A DNA stretch of 64,000 nucleotides from Mycobacterium pseudokansasii (GTDB taxonomy: Bacteria > Actinomycetota > Actinomycetes > Mycobacteriales > Mycobacteriaceae): positions 2,790,001 to 2,854,000 of the forward strand of contig NZ_UPHU01000001.1 in NCBI RefSeq assembly GCF_900566075.1. The letters are read 5' to 3'. The position numbers and the translations under genes are program-made. Positions within the stretch are counted from its first letter, which is position 1; each line of letters starts with the position of its first letter. Below, one piece after another: positions 7,558-18,405 of the stretch. A model generated the notes under the pieces. The model was not told the origin of the DNA. It ran no database searches and saw nothing but the letters and a program-made list of their open reading frames with translations.

Positions 7558-10500
7558 ATGAGCGGTTCGTCTTCGCGGTCCTTCGTGCACCTGCATAACC
7601 ACACCGAGTACTCGATGCTGGACGGTGCCGCGAAGATCAACCCCATGCTGGCCGAGGTCGAGCGGCTGCAGATGCCGGCGATCGGCATGACCGATCACGG
7701 AAACATGTTCGGCGCCAGCGAGTTCTACAACTCGGCGACACAGGCCGGGATCAAACCGATCATCGGCGTCGAGGCGTATATCGCGCCGGCTTCTCGTTTT
7801 GATACCCGGCGCATCTTCTGGGGCGACCCGAGCCAGAAGGCCGACGACATCTCGGGAAGCGGCTCCTACACCCACTTGACGATGATGGCCGAGAACGCCA
7901 CCGGCCTGCGCAACCTGTTCAAGCTGTCGTCGCTGGCATCCTTCGAGGGCCAGCTGAGCAAGTGGTCGCGCATGGATGCCGAGCTCATCGCCGAGCACGC
8001 CGAGGGAATCATCATCACCACCGGCTGTCCCTCGGGTGAGGTGCAGACCCGCCTTCGCCTCGGCCAGGAGCGTGAGGCGCTGGAAGCAGCGGCCCGATGG
8101 CGCGAGATCGTCGGGCCGGACAACTACTTCCTCGAGCTGATGGATCACGGGCTGACCATCGAACGGCGGGTCCGCGAGGGACTGCTCCACATCGGCCGCA
8201 CCCTCAACATTCCACCGCTGGCCACCAACGACTGCCACTACGTGACCCGCGACGCGGCCCACAACCACGAGGCGCTGCTGTGCGTCCAAACCGGCAAGAC
8301 CCTGTCGGACCCCAATCGCTTCAAGTTCGACGGCGACGGCTACTACCTCAAGTCCGCCGCCGAAATGCGCCAGATCTGGGACGACGAGGTCCCCGGCGCC
8401 TGCGACTCCACTCTGCTGATCGCCGAGCGCGTGCAGTCCTACGCCGACGTGTGGACGCCGCGTGACCGGATGCCGGTCTTCCCGGTTCCCGACGGCCACG
8501 ACCCGGCGTCCTGGCTGCGCCACGAGGTGGCCGCGGGGCTGGGCCGGCGGTTCCCCGACGGACCGCCCGACAGCTACGTCACCCGCGCGGACTATGAGAT
8601 CGATGTGATCTGCGCCAAGGGTTTTCCGTCCTACTTCTTGATCGTCGCCGACTTGATCGGCTACGCGAAGTCGGTGGGCATCCGCGTCGGACCGGGCCGC
8701 GGCTCCGCCGCCGGCTCCCTGGTCGCCTACGCCCTGGGTATCACCGATATCGATCCGATACCTCATGGTCTGCTGTTCGAGCGGTTCCTCAACCCCGAAC
8801 GCACGTCGATGCCCGACATCGATATCGACTTCGACGACCGCCGACGCGGTGAGATGGTGCGCTACGCCGCCGACAAGTGGGGCCACGATCGGGTAGCCCA
8901 GGTCATCACCTTCGGCACCATCAAAACCAAAGCGGCACTGAAGGACTCGGCCAGAATCCACTACGGCCAACCCGGCTTCGCGATTGCCGACCGGATCACC
9001 AAGGCGCTGCCGCCGGCCATCATGGCCAAGGACATTCCGCTGTCGGGCATCACCGATCCCGCTCACGAGCGATACAAGGAAGCCGCCGAGGTTCGCGGCC
9101 TGATCGAAACCGATCCGGACGTGCGCACCATCTACCAGACCGCACTCGGCCTGGAAGGCCTGATCCGCAACGCCGGCGTGCACGCCTGTGCGGTCATCAT
9201 GAGCAGCGAGCCGCTCACCGAGGCCATCCCGCTGTGGAAGCGGCCGCAGGACGGGGCCATCATCACCGGCTGGGACTACCCGTCGTGTGAGGCGATCGGC
9301 CTGCTGAAGATGGACTTCCTGGGCCTGCGCAACCTGACGATCATCGGCGACGCGATCGACAACATCAAAGCCAACAGGGGAATTGACCTCGATCTGGAAT
9401 CGGTGCCGCTGGACGACAACCCCACCTATGAACTGCTGGGCCGCGGCGACACCCTGGGGGTGTTCCAGCTCGACGGCGGGCCGATGCGCGACCTGCTGCG
9501 CCGCATGCAGCCCACCGGGTTCGAAGACATCGTCGCGGTGCTCGCCCTGTACCGGCCCGGCCCGATGGGCCAGAACGCCCACAACGACTACGCCGACCGC
9601 AAGAATGGGCGCCAGGCGATCAAGCCGATCCACCCCGAGCTGGCCGAACCCCTCGAGGAGATCCTGGCCGAGACCTACGGCCTGATCGTCTACCAAGAGC
9701 AGATCATGCGCATCGCGCAGAAAGTGGCCGGCTATTCGCTGGCCCGAGCCGACATTCTGCGCAAGGCCATGGGCAAGAAGAAGCGCGAAGTGCTCGACAA
9801 GGAGTACGAAGGCTTCTCGCAGGGGATGCAGGCCAACGGATTCCCCCCGGGCGCGATCAAGGCGCTGTGGGACACCATCCTGCCGTTCGCCGACTACGCG
9901 TTCAACAAGTCGCACGCCGCCGGCTACGGGCTGGTCTCGTACTGGACGGCCTACCTCAAGGCCAACTATCCCGCCGAGTACATGGCCGGCCTGCTGACGT
10001 CGGTGGGCGACGACAAGGACAAGGCCGCCGTCTACCTGGCCGACTGCCGCAAACTGGGCATCACCGTCTTGCCGCCGGACGTCAACGAGTCCGGGCTGAA
10101 CTTCGCGTCGGTGGGCGAGGACATCCGCTACGGCCTGGGCGCAGTACGCAACGTCGGCGCCAACGTCGTTGGCTCGCTGATCCAAACCCGCAACGACAAA
10201 GGCAAATTCACCGACTTCTCGGACTATCTGAACAAGATCGACATCTCGGCATGCAACAAGAAGGTCACCGAGTCGTTGATCAAAGCGGGCGCGTTCGACT
10301 CGCTGGGCCATGCTCGTAAAGGCCTCTTCCTGGTCCACACCGACGCGGTGGACTCGGTGCTGGGCACCAAGAAGGCCGAGGCGATGGGGCAGTTCGACCT
10401 GTTCGGCGGCAATGATGACGGGACCGGCGCCGCGGACCCCGTGTTCACCATCAAGGTCCCCGACGACGAGTGGGACGACAAGCACAAGCTGGCCCTGGAA

Positions 10501-11109
10501 CGGGAGATGCTGGGCCTGTACGTATCCGGGCATCCGCTCAACGGGGTGGCACACCTGCTGGCCGGCCAGGTCGATACCGCGATTCCGGCGATCCTGGACG
10601 GTGATGTCCCCAACGACGCCCAGGTGCGGGTGGGCGGCATTCTGGCGTCGGTCAACCGACGGGTCAATAAGAACGGAATGCCTTGGGCCTCAGCCCAATT
10701 GGAAGACCTCACCGGTGGAATCGAGGTGATGTTCTTCCCGCACACCTATTCCAGCTACGGCGCCGACATCGCCGACGACGCCGTGGTGCTGGTCAACGCA
10801 AAAGTCGCGATTCGTGACGACCGCACTACCCTAATCGCCAATGAGCTTGTGGTGCCGGACTTTTCCAACGCACAGGCGCAGCGGCCGCTGGCCGTCAGCC
10901 TGCCTACCCGGCAGTGCACCTTCGACAAGGTGAGTGCGCTCAAGCAGGTGCTGGCGCGCCATCCCGGCACCTCACAGGTGCACTTGCGGCTCATTAGCGG
11001 GGACCGGATCACCACGCTGGAACTCGATCAATCGCTGCGGGTGACGCCCTCGCCGGCATTGATGGGGGACCTCAAGGAGCTGCTCGGTCCGGGGTGCCTG
11101 GGCGGCTAG
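7558..11109 (+). CDS. dnaE1: DNA polymerase III alpha subunit, replicative
   Basis: 1183-aa replicative polymerase and catalytic core of the chromosome replisome. Domain order: the PHP domain (residues 8-290; metal ligands begin with H13/H15 in [13 protein letters not shown], plus TDHGNM), then the palm with the catalytic aspartates in [10 protein letters not shown], then fingers, a helix-hairpin-helix and beta-binding region, the OB fold ([11 protein letters not shown]) and the C-terminal tau-binding region. The PHP metal residues look intact, which matters because in M. tuberculosis the DnaE1 PHP domain supplies 3'-5' proofreading. Near-identical length and sequence to Rv1547. The stop is 4 bp from the convergent gene on the other strand. 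Confidence 0.98.
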   Translation: MSGSSSRSFVHLHNHTEYSMLDGAAKINPMLAEVERLQMPAIGMTDHGNMFGASEFYNSATQAGIKPIIGVEAYIAPASRFDTRRIFWGDPSQKADDISGSGSYTHLTMMAENATGLRNLFKLSSLASFEGQLSKWSRMDAELIAEHAEGIIITTGCPSGEVQTRLRLGQEREALEAAARWREIVGPDNYFLELMDHGLTIERRVREGLLHIGRTLNIPPLATNDCHYVTRDAAHNHEALLCVQTGKTLSDPNRFKFDGDGYYLKSAAEMRQIWDDEVPGACDSTLLIAERVQSYADVWTPRDRMPVFPVPDGHDPASWLRHEVAAGLGRRFPDGPPDSYVTRADYEIDVICAKGFPSYFLIVADLIGYAKSVGIRVGPGRGSAAGSLVAYALGITDIDPIPHGLLFERFLNPERTSMPDIDIDFDDRRRGEMVRYAADKWGHDRVAQVITFGTIKTKAALKDSARIHYGQPGFAIADRITKALPPAIMAKDIPLSGITDPAHERYKEAAEVRGLIETDPDVRTIYQTALGLEGLIRNAGVHACAVIMSSEPLTEAIPLWKRPQDGAIITGWDYPSCEAIGLLKMDFLGLRNLTIIGDAIDNIKANRGIDLDLESVPLDDNPTYELLGRGDTLGVFQLDGGPMRDLLRRMQPTGFEDIVAVLALYRPGPMGQNAHNDYADRKNGRQAIKPIHPELAEPLEEILAETYGLIVYQEQIMRIAQKVAGYSLARADILRKAMGKKKREVLDKEYEGFSQGMQANGFPPGAIKALWDTILPFADYAFNKSHAAGYGLVSYWTAYLKANYPAEYMAGLLTSVGDDKDKAAVYLADCRKLGITVLPPDVNESGLNFASVGEDIRYGLGAVRNVGANVVGSLIQTRNDKGKFTDFSDYLNKIDISACNKKVTESLIKAGAFDSLGHARKGLFLVHTDAVDSVLGTKKAEAMGQFDLFGGNDDGTGAADPVFTIKVPDDEWDDKHKLALEREMLGLYVSGHPLNGVAHLLAGQVDTAIPAILDGDVPNDAQVRVGGILASVNRRVNKNGMPWASAQLEDLTGGIEVMFFPHTYSSYGADIADDAVVLVNAKVAIRDDRTTLIANELVVPDFSNAQAQRPLAVSLPTRQCTFDKVSALKQVLARHPGTSQVHLRLISGDRITTLELDQSLRVTPSPALMGDLKELLGPGCLGG

Positions 11110-11113
11110 GCGG

Positions 11114-13543
11114 TCACCCGCCACATCGAAGCGCGAACAGTTCCGGGTGGACCATGTCCAGCGGTCCCGTCATGGCGGGCCATCCGTGCTCGTGGGCGAC
11201 GTCGTCGGTGGCGTAGACGAGCACGTTCTGCCGGTACCACCACTCGCATCGAGTGTCGTACCACAACTTGCCGCGCAGAAGGTCGTAGGGCCGGTAGCCG
11301 TGGGTGGCAAACAGCGCCGCCCAGAAGCTCGGCCACCTCTCGTTGACATGCCCGGTCCCTCCCTGGCCGGGGATTGCCGCCGAGAAGACGATCACGCGGC
11401 CGTGCCGACAGAGGCTCTCGACGAGCGTCTCGGCAGCCTCCGGCGGCAGGTGCTCAGCCACTTCAAGGCACGTGACCAGGTCGAATCGACGACCCAGGTC
11501 CAGTGAGGCGGTCAGGTCGTGGTCGATGAAGCGGCTATCGGGAATGCGCAGCTGGTCGCGCGGGACGTGATCGCCGTCCACGCCGACGGCGTCGACGCCG
11601 CTGTCGAGCCAGGTCGCGACCCAGCCGCCGACCCCACAGCCAACGTCGAGCACAGAATCGGGCCGGGTCAGCGCAGCGAACATCGGCACCATCACCGCCG
11701 CCGACGCGGCTGATCCCGCCGCCTGCCCGTCGTAGAACGCCGGTGTGTAGAGGGTGGTTTCGTTGCCTCCGCCGGCGATGCAGAGCACCTCGTCGAGGGT
11801 GGCAGTGTGCAGCCTGGCCGCGCTCGCCCGCCGCCCAAGTTCGGCGATCGGATCCGGGTCCATGCCGTCCACTCCGCCCGCTCGATCCAGTCGTGTGGTG
11901 TCGAACATCGCCGGGCCGCGCGCAATCTCCTGGGTGCGCAGGTATCGGCCGGCTTCGGGTGTTCGGCGCACCGCCTGCTCGGGCGCGCTGACGCCGGTCA
12001 GCTTGACCGCATCGGCGAGGTTGACGCCCACCTGATACACCCGCGGTTCGGCTTCGAGCACGGCCGTGAGGCGGGTGATCAGGTTTTCGGGTGCGAAGAA
12101 TCGCCAGCCCTGGCCCAGGTGAAGCCAGAACCGTGCGTCGATCTGGGCGCGGATTTGCCCGAGCTGAGCGCCGATGCGAACAACTTCGAGGAATTCGTAT
12201 CGCTGACATAGTGTTTCGCGATCCGGGCCGGCCAGGCCGGCGTCGACGATCAGGAAGCGTCCGATCCGCCAGACGTCGGTGCAGCAGCGCAGGAACGAGT
12301 TCAGCGTTTGCTCGGCGGCACCACGATCCGGCCCGGCGATCAGGCTGACGACCACCTCGGCGTCGTGTCGGCCCTGGCGCGGCAGGGACGCCAGCAGCTC
12401 CGGCTCGGGGTATGTGGACGCTGCTTCGATCATCGTCGGCGCGCAGATGTCGCGGTTTTCCGCGATCCGTTGGCGCTCGTTCTCCGGGAGGTCGGATCGG
12501 GCCAGCAGACGCCGCCACAGCGTGACCGCCTCGGCGTGCTTGCCGATCCAGGACGCGCAAACCGCCAGCTCATCGGTGATGCGCCAGCTGTAGATTTCCG
12601 CGCGGACAAACAACATGTCCTGGTCGGGGAACGGGATCTCGGCGGCACGATTGGCGAACTCGTAGCCGAGCGGGTAAGAGCCATCGGTGCGGTACCGGGC
12701 GGCGATGGCAAACAACGGCTCGGCTCGGGTCGGCCGAAACTCCCAGGCCCGCAGGTAGGCGTCGCGCACGTCAGGCCACGGTTCGTTGAGCTCGCCCATC
12801 GACACCGCGACCCGCCACAAGGCGTAGTAGGTCTCCTCCTCCCAGCCGCCCATCTCGGCTCGGCGCGCATACCACGTGCGCGCGTTGGCGAAATCACCAA
12901 GGTCGTAGTAGCTCTGGGCCAGATAGAAGACCGACCGCGCGTCCCCAGGATTGCGTTCTACCTCGGCCAGCAGTAGGTCACGGTCGCGCTCATACTTCTG
13001 CCCGGACAGGTTGCGCGCACCGCGTTGACGATCTTCGACGTGGTAGTCGCCCTCCAGGCGTGCCTCCACGCAGGAGTCGAAATCCCACATCGGGGCCTCG
13101 TGAGTGACGCCCACCCACCGCACCCGCACCCCGTCGCGGAACAACTGCGAGCGATAGTAGCCGTGGGAATTGCACAGGTAGCGCACCCAGTAGACGTCGG
13201 CACCCAGGGCCGCGAAATCGGGTGTGCCCACCAGCACGTCGTCGGCGTCGACCACCCAGACGTAGTCGCCATGACCCTGGGCGAGGGTCAGCGCCTCGGT
13301 GCGGTTGTCGCCGAAGTTGCGCCACGGGCGTTCGTATAGCTGTCCGCCGATACCCAGACGGGCCATCTGGCCGCGAATGAGGTTCTGAGTCCCGTCGTCG
13401 GAGCCGGTGTCCACGATCACCCACGAGCTGATGTAGGGCGCCACCGAGTCGAGCGCCCCGGCGACGATGTGTGCCTCGTTTCGCACGATCATGTTGAGGC
13501 AGATCGCTGGCGGCTTCGAGCGCTCTGCCCCTGGGTCGGACAC
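11114..13543 (-). CDS. Fusion protein: family-2 glycosyltransferase + TPR-like repeats + SAM methyltransferase
   Basis: 809 aa, soluble, no signal peptide seen. Residues about 14-170 form a GT2 (GT-A fold) domain: LNMIVRNEAHIV, the VDTGSDDGT nucleotide-sugar segment and a DADD metal-binding motif near 100. Residues about 180-350 are helical repeats (YLAQSYYDLGDFANARTWY is TPR-like). Residues about 395-470 form a second, divergent glycosyltransferase-like block. Residues 630-775 are a class I SAM methyltransferase (VLDVGCGVGGW, then CLEVAEHL). The combination suggests modification of a cell-envelope glycan or glycolipid, by inference. It stands where M. tuberculosis has PPE21, between dnaE1 (convergent) and fadD11 (divergent), so it is a lineage-specific replacement. 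Acceptor unknown. Confidence 0.82.
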   Translation of the reverse strand: MSDPGAERSKPPAICLNMIVRNEAHIVAGALDSVAPYISSWVIVDTGSDDGTQNLIRGQMARLGIGGQLYERPWRNFGDNRTEALTLAQGHGDYVWVVDADDVLVGTPDFAALGADVYWVRYLCNSHGYYRSQLFRDGVRVRWVGVTHEAPMWDFDSCVEARLEGDYHVEDRQRGARNLSGQKYERDRDLLLAEVERNPGDARSVFYLAQSYYDLGDFANARTWYARRAEMGGWEEETYYALWRVAVSMGELNEPWPDVRDAYLRAWEFRPTRAEPLFAIAARYRTDGSYPLGYEFANRAAEIPFPDQDMLFVRAEIYSWRITDELAVCASWIGKHAEAVTLWRRLLARSDLPENERQRIAENRDICAPTMIEAASTYPEPELLASLPRQGRHDAEVVVSLIAGPDRGAAEQTLNSFLRCCTDVWRIGRFLIVDAGLAGPDRETLCQRYEFLEVVRIGAQLGQIRAQIDARFWLHLGQGWRFFAPENLITRLTAVLEAEPRVYQVGVNLADAVKLTGVSAPEQAVRRTPEAGRYLRTQEIARGPAMFDTTRLDRAGGVDGMDPDPIAELGRRASAARLHTATLDEVLCIAGGGNETTLYTPAFYDGQAAGSAASAAVMVPMFAALTRPDSVLDVGCGVGGWVATWLDSGVDAVGVDGDHVPRDQLRIPDSRFIDHDLTASLDLGRRFDLVTCLEVAEHLPPEAAETLVESLCRHGRVIVFSAAIPGQGGTGHVNERWPSFWAALFATHGYRPYDLLRGKLWYDTRCEWWYRQNVLVYATDDVAHEHGWPAMTGPLDMVHPELFALRCGG

Positions 13544-13839
13544 GGCAAAATCGTACCCAGCGATCGCGCGTCGGGTTGCGGATATGTGCGGCCGGGGCAG
13601 GCCTCACGCAGCAGCTGCATCCGCGGCGCTGGGGCGCTCGATCCGGGGACGGCCAGTCACACCCACTTTGGGACTACCAGATGCCTTGGTGGCCAACCGA
13701 ATCCGATCTGCGCACAGCTCAACCTCGGGTGCGCGCGCCAGGCGCGGGCTTCCATGCCCGGCGATCGCCGACGTACGCTCACCGATGTGAGCGGGCAGCG
13801 CTGATTCGCACACGACGAGGCCGCGAAGGAGAGGGACAG

Positions 13840-15684
13840 ATGACCACGAACGAGCGTCCGGCCACCATGTGCCAGGCATTTCAGCGAACCGCGGCCGTCG
13901 ACCCAGATGCGGTGGCACTGCGGACCCCGGGTGGCGCCCAGACGCTGACCTGGCGCGAATACGCGGTCCAGGTGCGTCACGTTGCTGCCGGCCTTGCGGG
14001 GCTGGGGGTGGGGCGCGGCGACACGGTTTCGCTGATGATGGCCAACCGCATCGAGTTCTATCCGCTGGAAGTGGGCTCCCAACATGTTGGCGCCACGTCG
14101 TTTTCGGTCTACAACACGTTGCCCGCCGAGCAGCTGACCTACGTATTCGACAACGCCGGCACCAAGGTGGTGCTCTGCGAGGAGCAATACGTCGACCGTA
14201 TCCGCGCCAGCGGTGTCCCCATCGACCACATTGTCTGCATTGACGGCGCGCCAGAGGGCACCATCTCGGTCGCCGAACTCTATGCGGCCGCGCCCGTCGA
14301 CTTCGACTTCGAGGCGGCGTGGCGCGCGGTCCGCCCCGACGACGTCGTCACCCTCATCTACACCTCCGGAACCACCGGAAACCCCAAGGGCGTGGAGATG
14401 ACTCACACCAACCTGCTGTTCGAGGGCTATGCGATCGACGAGGTGCTCGGAATCGAGTTCGGTGACCGGGTGACGTCGTTTCTGCCGTCGGCGCATATCG
14501 CCGACCGGATGACCGGTCTGTACCTTCAGGAGATGTTCGGCACCCAGGTCACGGTGGTTTCCGACGGTCGCGCTATCGCGGCGGCGTTGCCCGACGTGCG
14601 GCCGACCGTGTGGGGCGCGGTGCCCCGGGTATGGGAAAAGCTCAAGGCCGGAATCGAATTCACGGTCAGCCACGAGAGCGACGAGACGAAGCGGCAGGCA
14701 TTGCAGTGGGCGATGTCGGTGGCCGCCAGACGCGCCGAAGCGGTGCTCGCCGGTATGCCGATCCCCGATGAGTTGGCCGCCGAATGGGCCAGGGCCGACG
14801 AGCTGGTGTTGTCGAAGCTTCGCGAGCGGCTCGGCTTCGGTGAGCTTCGGTGGGCGATCTCCGGAGCCGCGCCCATCCCCAAGGAGACGCTGGGTTTCTT
14901 TGCCGGCATCGGCATCCCGATCGCCGAGATTTGGGGAATGTCCGAGCTGAGCTGCGCGGCTACCGCGTGCCACCCCCGCGGCGCGAGGCTGGGCACCGTC
15001 GGCAAGCTGCTGCCCGGACTGGAGGGCAAGATCGCCGAGGACGGTGAATATCTGGTCCGCGGCCCGCTGGTGATGAAGGGTTATCGCAAAGAACCGGAGA
15101 TGACCGCGGCCGCGATTGATCCCGACGGTTGGCTACACACCGGCGACATTGTCGACGTCGACGAGCAGGGTTATCTGCGGGTGGTCGACCGGAAGAAGGA
15201 GTTGATCATCAATGCTGCCGGAAAGAACATGTCGCCGGCCAACATTGAGAACACCATCCTGGCCGCCTGCCCGATGATCGGCGTGATGATGGCCGTCGGC
15301 GACGGGCGCCCGTACAACACCGCGCTGATGGTCTTCGACGCCGACTCGGTCGGTCCGTACGCCGCCCAGCACGGGCTGTCCGACGCCTCGCCCGCGGCCC
15401 TGGCCGCCGACCCCGAGGTGATCGCCCGGATCGCAGCCGGCGTGGCCGAGGGAAACGCCAAACTCTCCCGCGTCGAGCAGATCAAGCGCTTCCGGGTGCT
15501 GCCCACCTTGTGGGAGCCCGGCGGTGACGAGATCACGCTGACCATGAAGCTCAAGCGCCGCCCGATTCTCGCCAAGTACGCCGCCGAGATCGAGGAACTC
15601 TACGCGGCCGAGCCCGGACCCGACGTCCACGAACCCGCCGCCGCGGCGACCGCACAACCGGCATCACTGGGGGAGCGGCGATGA
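13840..15684 (+). CDS. fadD11: Long-chain fatty-acid-CoA ligase / fatty acyl-AMP ligase-type enzyme, intact
   Basis: 614-aa adenylate-forming enzyme that activates fatty acids through an acyl-AMP. The P-loop LIYTSGTTGNPKG is at 172-184, the A5 motif is EIWGMSE, GDIVDVDEQGYLRVVDRKKELI carries the hinge aspartate/arginine, and the A10-region lysine lies in the C-terminal domain. Start at ATG 13840 is supported by AAGGAGAGG 5 bases upstream. In M. tuberculosis H37Rv the locus is annotated as two pieces (fadD11.1 and fadD11); here it is one uninterrupted frame. The stop overlaps plsB1 by 4 bases, so activated acyl groups and their transfer to glycerol-3-phosphate are encoded together. Confidence 0.93.
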   Translation: MTTNERPATMCQAFQRTAAVDPDAVALRTPGGAQTLTWREYAVQVRHVAAGLAGLGVGRGDTVSLMMANRIEFYPLEVGSQHVGATSFSVYNTLPAEQLTYVFDNAGTKVVLCEEQYVDRIRASGVPIDHIVCIDGAPEGTISVAELYAAAPVDFDFEAAWRAVRPDDVVTLIYTSGTTGNPKGVEMTHTNLLFEGYAIDEVLGIEFGDRVTSFLPSAHIADRMTGLYLQEMFGTQVTVVSDGRAIAAALPDVRPTVWGAVPRVWEKLKAGIEFTVSHESDETKRQALQWAMSVAARRAEAVLAGMPIPDELAAEWARADELVLSKLRERLGFGELRWAISGAAPIPKETLGFFAGIGIPIAEIWGMSELSCAATACHPRGARLGTVGKLLPGLEGKIAEDGEYLVRGPLVMKGYRKEPEMTAAAIDPDGWLHTGDIVDVDEQGYLRVVDRKKELIINAAGKNMSPANIENTILAACPMIGVMMAVGDGRPYNTALMVFDADSVGPYAAQHGLSDASPAALAADPEVIARIAAGVAEGNAKLSRVEQIKRFRVLPTLWEPGGDEITLTMKLKRRPILAKYAAEIEELYAAEPGPDVHEPAAAATAQPASLGERR

Positions 15685-17564
15685 CGGCGCGCGAAGCGGG
15701 ACGGGTTGCGTTGCGAAAGCTGCTGCAGCGCACCGGAATTATCGACGAATCGATCACGCCGTTGTCCACCGACCCGGCCGAGGTTGTCCAGCTGCTGGGC
15801 ACCCCGTGGTATGACGACCGGTTGGTCAGGCTGGCCAACGAGCTCGGGCGTGATCCGGACAGCGTGCGCGCCGAGGCCGCGGGCTACCTGCGGGAAATGG
15901 CGGCCTCGCTCGACGAGCGGGCCGTGGAGGCGTGGCGGGGTTTCAGCCGCTGGCTCATGCGGGCCTACGACGTGCTGGTCGACGAGGACCAGATCGCCGC
16001 GCTGCGCAAGCTGGACCGCAGAGCCACCCTGGCGTTCGCCTTCTCGCATCGCTCGTACTTGGACGGCTTACTGCTGCCCGAGGTGATCCTGGCCAATCGG
16101 CTGTCGCCGGCGCTGACCTTCGGTGGCGCAAACTTGAACTTCTTCCCGATGGGCGCCTGGGCCAAGCGCACCGGGGCCATCTTCATCCGCCGCCAGACCA
16201 AAGACATTCCCATTTACCGGTTCGTGCTGCGGGCCTACGCCGCGCAGCTGGTGCAAAACCATGCCAACCTAACCTGGTCGATCGAGGGAGGCCGGACCCG
16301 GACCGGCAAACTACGCCCTCCGGTGTTCGGGATCTTGCGCTACATCGCCGACGCCGTCGACGAAATCGACGGTCCGGAGGTGTATTTGGTGCCGACATCC
16401 ATCGTGTACGACCAGCTGCACGAGGTGGAGGCCATGACCACCGAGGCCTATGGTGCGGTAAAACCACCGGAAGACTTGCGCTTCCTGATCCGGCTCGCGC
16501 GCCAGCAGGGTGAACGGCTCGGCCGCGCCTACCTGGACTTCGGCGAGCCGCTGCCGCTGCGCAAACGTCTCGAGGAGTTGCGGGCCGACGAATCGGGCAG
16601 CGGAACCGAGATCGAACGCATTGCCCTGGACGTGGAGCACCGCATCAACCGCGCCACGCCGGTGACGCCCACCGCGGTGGTCAGTCTGGCGCTGCTGGGT
16701 GCCGACCGCTCGCTGTCCATCAGCGAGGTGCTGGCCACAGTGCAACCGCTGGCCAGCTACATCGCGGCGCGCCACTGGTCGGTGGCCGGCGCGGCGGATC
16801 TGACGAACCGCTCCACCATCCGATGGGCCCTGCACCAAATGGCGGCCTCGGGGGTGGTTCTTGTCTACGAGGCCGGCACCGAAGCGGTCTGGGGCATCGG
16901 CGAGGACCAGCACCTCGTCGCCGCGTTCTATCGCAACACTGCAATCCACATCTTTGTCGATCGTGCCATCGCGGAGATGGCGTTGCTGGCGGCCGCGGAG
17001 ATCTCCGAACGTTCCGCGAATGGTTCCGTGTTACCGGCCACCGTGCGCGACGAGGCGCTGCGGCTTCGCGAGCTGCTGAAGTTCGAGTTCCTGTTCTCGG
17101 CGCGTGCACAGTTCGAGAAGGATCTCGCCGACGAAGTACGGCTGATCGGGCCGGTGGAAGACACCACCAAGGCCGCCACCGCCGAGCAGGTGCGGCACCT
17201 GCTGGAGTCGGCCGATCTGCTGCTCGCGCACCTGGTATTGCGGCCGTTCCTAGACGCCTACCACATCGTTGCCGACCGGCTGGCCGCCTGCGAAGATGAC
17301 GCGTTCGACGAGCAGGCGTTTCTTGCCGAGTGTCTGCAGGTGGGCAAGCAGTGGGAATTACAGCGCAGAATTGCCAACGCCGAGTCGCGGTCGATGGAGC
17401 TTTTCAAGACCGCACTTCGACTGGCTCGTCATCGTGAGCTCGTGGACGAGGCCGGCGACTCCGACTCCCGGGACATCGCCGAACGGCGGCGTGAATTCGC
17501 CGACGAGATCGCCACGGCCATACGGCGGGTCAACGCGATCGCCGAGCTGGCCAGAACGCGGTGA
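15681..17564 (+). CDS. plsB1: Glycerol-3-phosphate acyltransferase (PlsB type)
   Basis: 627-aa membrane-associated enzyme that adds the first acyl chain to glycerol-3-phosphate for phospholipid/triacylglycerol synthesis. The acyltransferase blocks are present in order: block I HRSYLD (H123, D128), block II region GAIFIRRQ, block III SIEGGRTRTGK and block IV YLVPTSIVYD. No clear transmembrane helix is evident, as in many mycobacterial PlsB proteins. It overlaps fadD11 by ATGA, so the two are translationally coupled. The downstream frdABCD genes of M. tuberculosis are absent; the next gene is convergent. Confidence 0.94.
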   Translation: MTAREAGRVALRKLLQRTGIIDESITPLSTDPAEVVQLLGTPWYDDRLVRLANELGRDPDSVRAEAAGYLREMAASLDERAVEAWRGFSRWLMRAYDVLVDEDQIAALRKLDRRATLAFAFSHRSYLDGLLLPEVILANRLSPALTFGGANLNFFPMGAWAKRTGAIFIRRQTKDIPIYRFVLRAYAAQLVQNHANLTWSIEGGRTRTGKLRPPVFGILRYIADAVDEIDGPEVYLVPTSIVYDQLHEVEAMTTEAYGAVKPPEDLRFLIRLARQQGERLGRAYLDFGEPLPLRKRLEELRADESGSGTEIERIALDVEHRINRATPVTPTAVVSLALLGADRSLSISEVLATVQPLASYIAARHWSVAGAADLTNRSTIRWALHQMAASGVVLVYEAGTEAVWGIGEDQHLVAAFYRNTAIHIFVDRAIAEMALLAAAEISERSANGSVLPATVRDEALRLRELLKFEFLFSARAQFEKDLADEVRLIGPVEDTTKAATAEQVRHLLESADLLLAHLVLRPFLDAYHIVADRLAACEDDAFDEQAFLAECLQVGKQWELQRRIANAESRSMELFKTALRLARHRELVDEAGDSDSRDIAERRREFADEIATAIRRVNAIAELARTR

Positions 17565-17570
17565 CGGCCC

Positions 17571-17801
17571 TCAGCGCTGCGCCGGTGTCAGGATCTTCAC
17601 TACGACACCGACCACGATTCCGACCCCGGTGGCGCCTAGCACAGACGCGGCTGCACTCATCGTCACCACCCCGAGCAGGGCCAGCGCGGCGAACCCGGCG
17701 ATCACCGCGAACAACTTGTGCCGCGGCCAGGGGACTCCCGCGACCAGCACCTCCGCGTTATTCGGGGGAGCGAACGAGCGCAATCGTTCGGCTGTGGTCA
17801 T
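17571..17801 (-). CDS. Small two-helix membrane protein, unknown function
   Basis: 76 aa reading MTTAERLRSFAPPNN... with two hydrophobic segments (about 30-47 and 52-69, small-residue rich: GFAALALLGVVTM, GATGVGIVVGVVV) and a short charged tail. The ATG at 17801 gives a sensible polar N-terminus; the frame stays open further upstream but without protein-like content. It occupies, with its neighbour, the interval that in M. tuberculosis holds frdABCD and mmpL6. I do not recognise the family. Coding potential is supported by the two helices and by the stop lying 6 bp from plsB1 in convergent arrangement. Confidence 0.6.
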   Translation of the reverse strand: MTTAERLRSFAPPNNAEVLVAGVPWPRHKLFAVIAGFAALALLGVVTMSAAASVLGATGVGIVVGVVVKILTPAQR

Positions 17802-17934
17802 GAATTCAGCATACCGGTCACTTTGGTTTCGGATCACCGAAGTTTGGGGTCCGCGGCGGCAGCAGCGGACGGGTCCCCTCGCGAGCCCCGGACGCCGCAC
17901 GGCGGCTTGAGCATGCCTCTCTAGAGTGGTGGTT

Positions 17935-18372
17935 ATGCCGCTAGAAGGTGAATACGCGCCCAGCCCCCTCGACTGGTCGCGTGAACAGGCCGACAAGTAC
18001 TCGGAATCCGGTGGAACCGAAGGCACAGAATTGAAGGGCAAACCCGTCGTTCTGCTGACCACCGTCGGGGCCAAAACCGGCAAACTGCGCAAGACGCCGC
18101 TGATGCGAGTGGAGCATGACGGCGAGTACGCAATCGTCGCCTCGCTGGGCGGGGCTCCGCAGCACCCGGTGTGGTACCACAACGTCAAGAAGAACCCGCG
18201 GGTCGAACTTCAGGACGGCACCGTCACGCGCGACTACGAGGCCCGCGAGGTATTCGGCGACGAGAAAGCCACGTGGTGGGACAGGGCCGTGCAAGCCTGG
18301 CCGGACTACGCCGAATACCAGAACAAGACCGACCGCCAGATACCGGTGTTCGTGCTGACGCCGGTGAGCTGA
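17935..18372 (+). CDS. F420-dependent nitroreductase (Ddn-type) family protein, Rv1558 orthologue
   Basis: 145-aa split-barrel protein of the deazaflavin-dependent nitroreductase family, which uses reduced F420 to reduce quinones or nitro compounds. The conserved run [25 protein letters not shown] (residues about 38-62) and [16 protein letters not shown] are the family hallmarks for F420 phosphate and ring binding. Start ATG 17935 ([11 protein letters not shown]) was chosen over an in-frame GTG 9 bases upstream because family members begin MPL. It sits 33 bp before ilvA. The physiological substrate cannot be read from the sequence. Confidence 0.9.
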   Translation: MPLEGEYAPSPLDWSREQADKYSESGGTEGTELKGKPVVLLTTVGAKTGKLRKTPLMRVEHDGEYAIVASLGGAPQHPVWYHNVKKNPRVELQDGTVTRDYEAREVFGDEKATWWDRAVQAWPDYAEYQNKTDRQIPVFVLTPVS

Positions 18373-18405
18373 GTCGCCCGGCGGGTGGCATGGCACCATT
18401 GATCG

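Noticed and set aside
7540..10554. 1004-codon open frame antisense to dnaE1
   Set aside because: It mirrors codon bias of a long GC-rich gene; its translation is low-complexity and dnaE1 is certain on the other strand.
13660..13690. DosR-type box TTTGGGACTACCAG upstream of fadD11
   Set aside because: Only one half-site matches the GGGACT consensus; the second half is absent.
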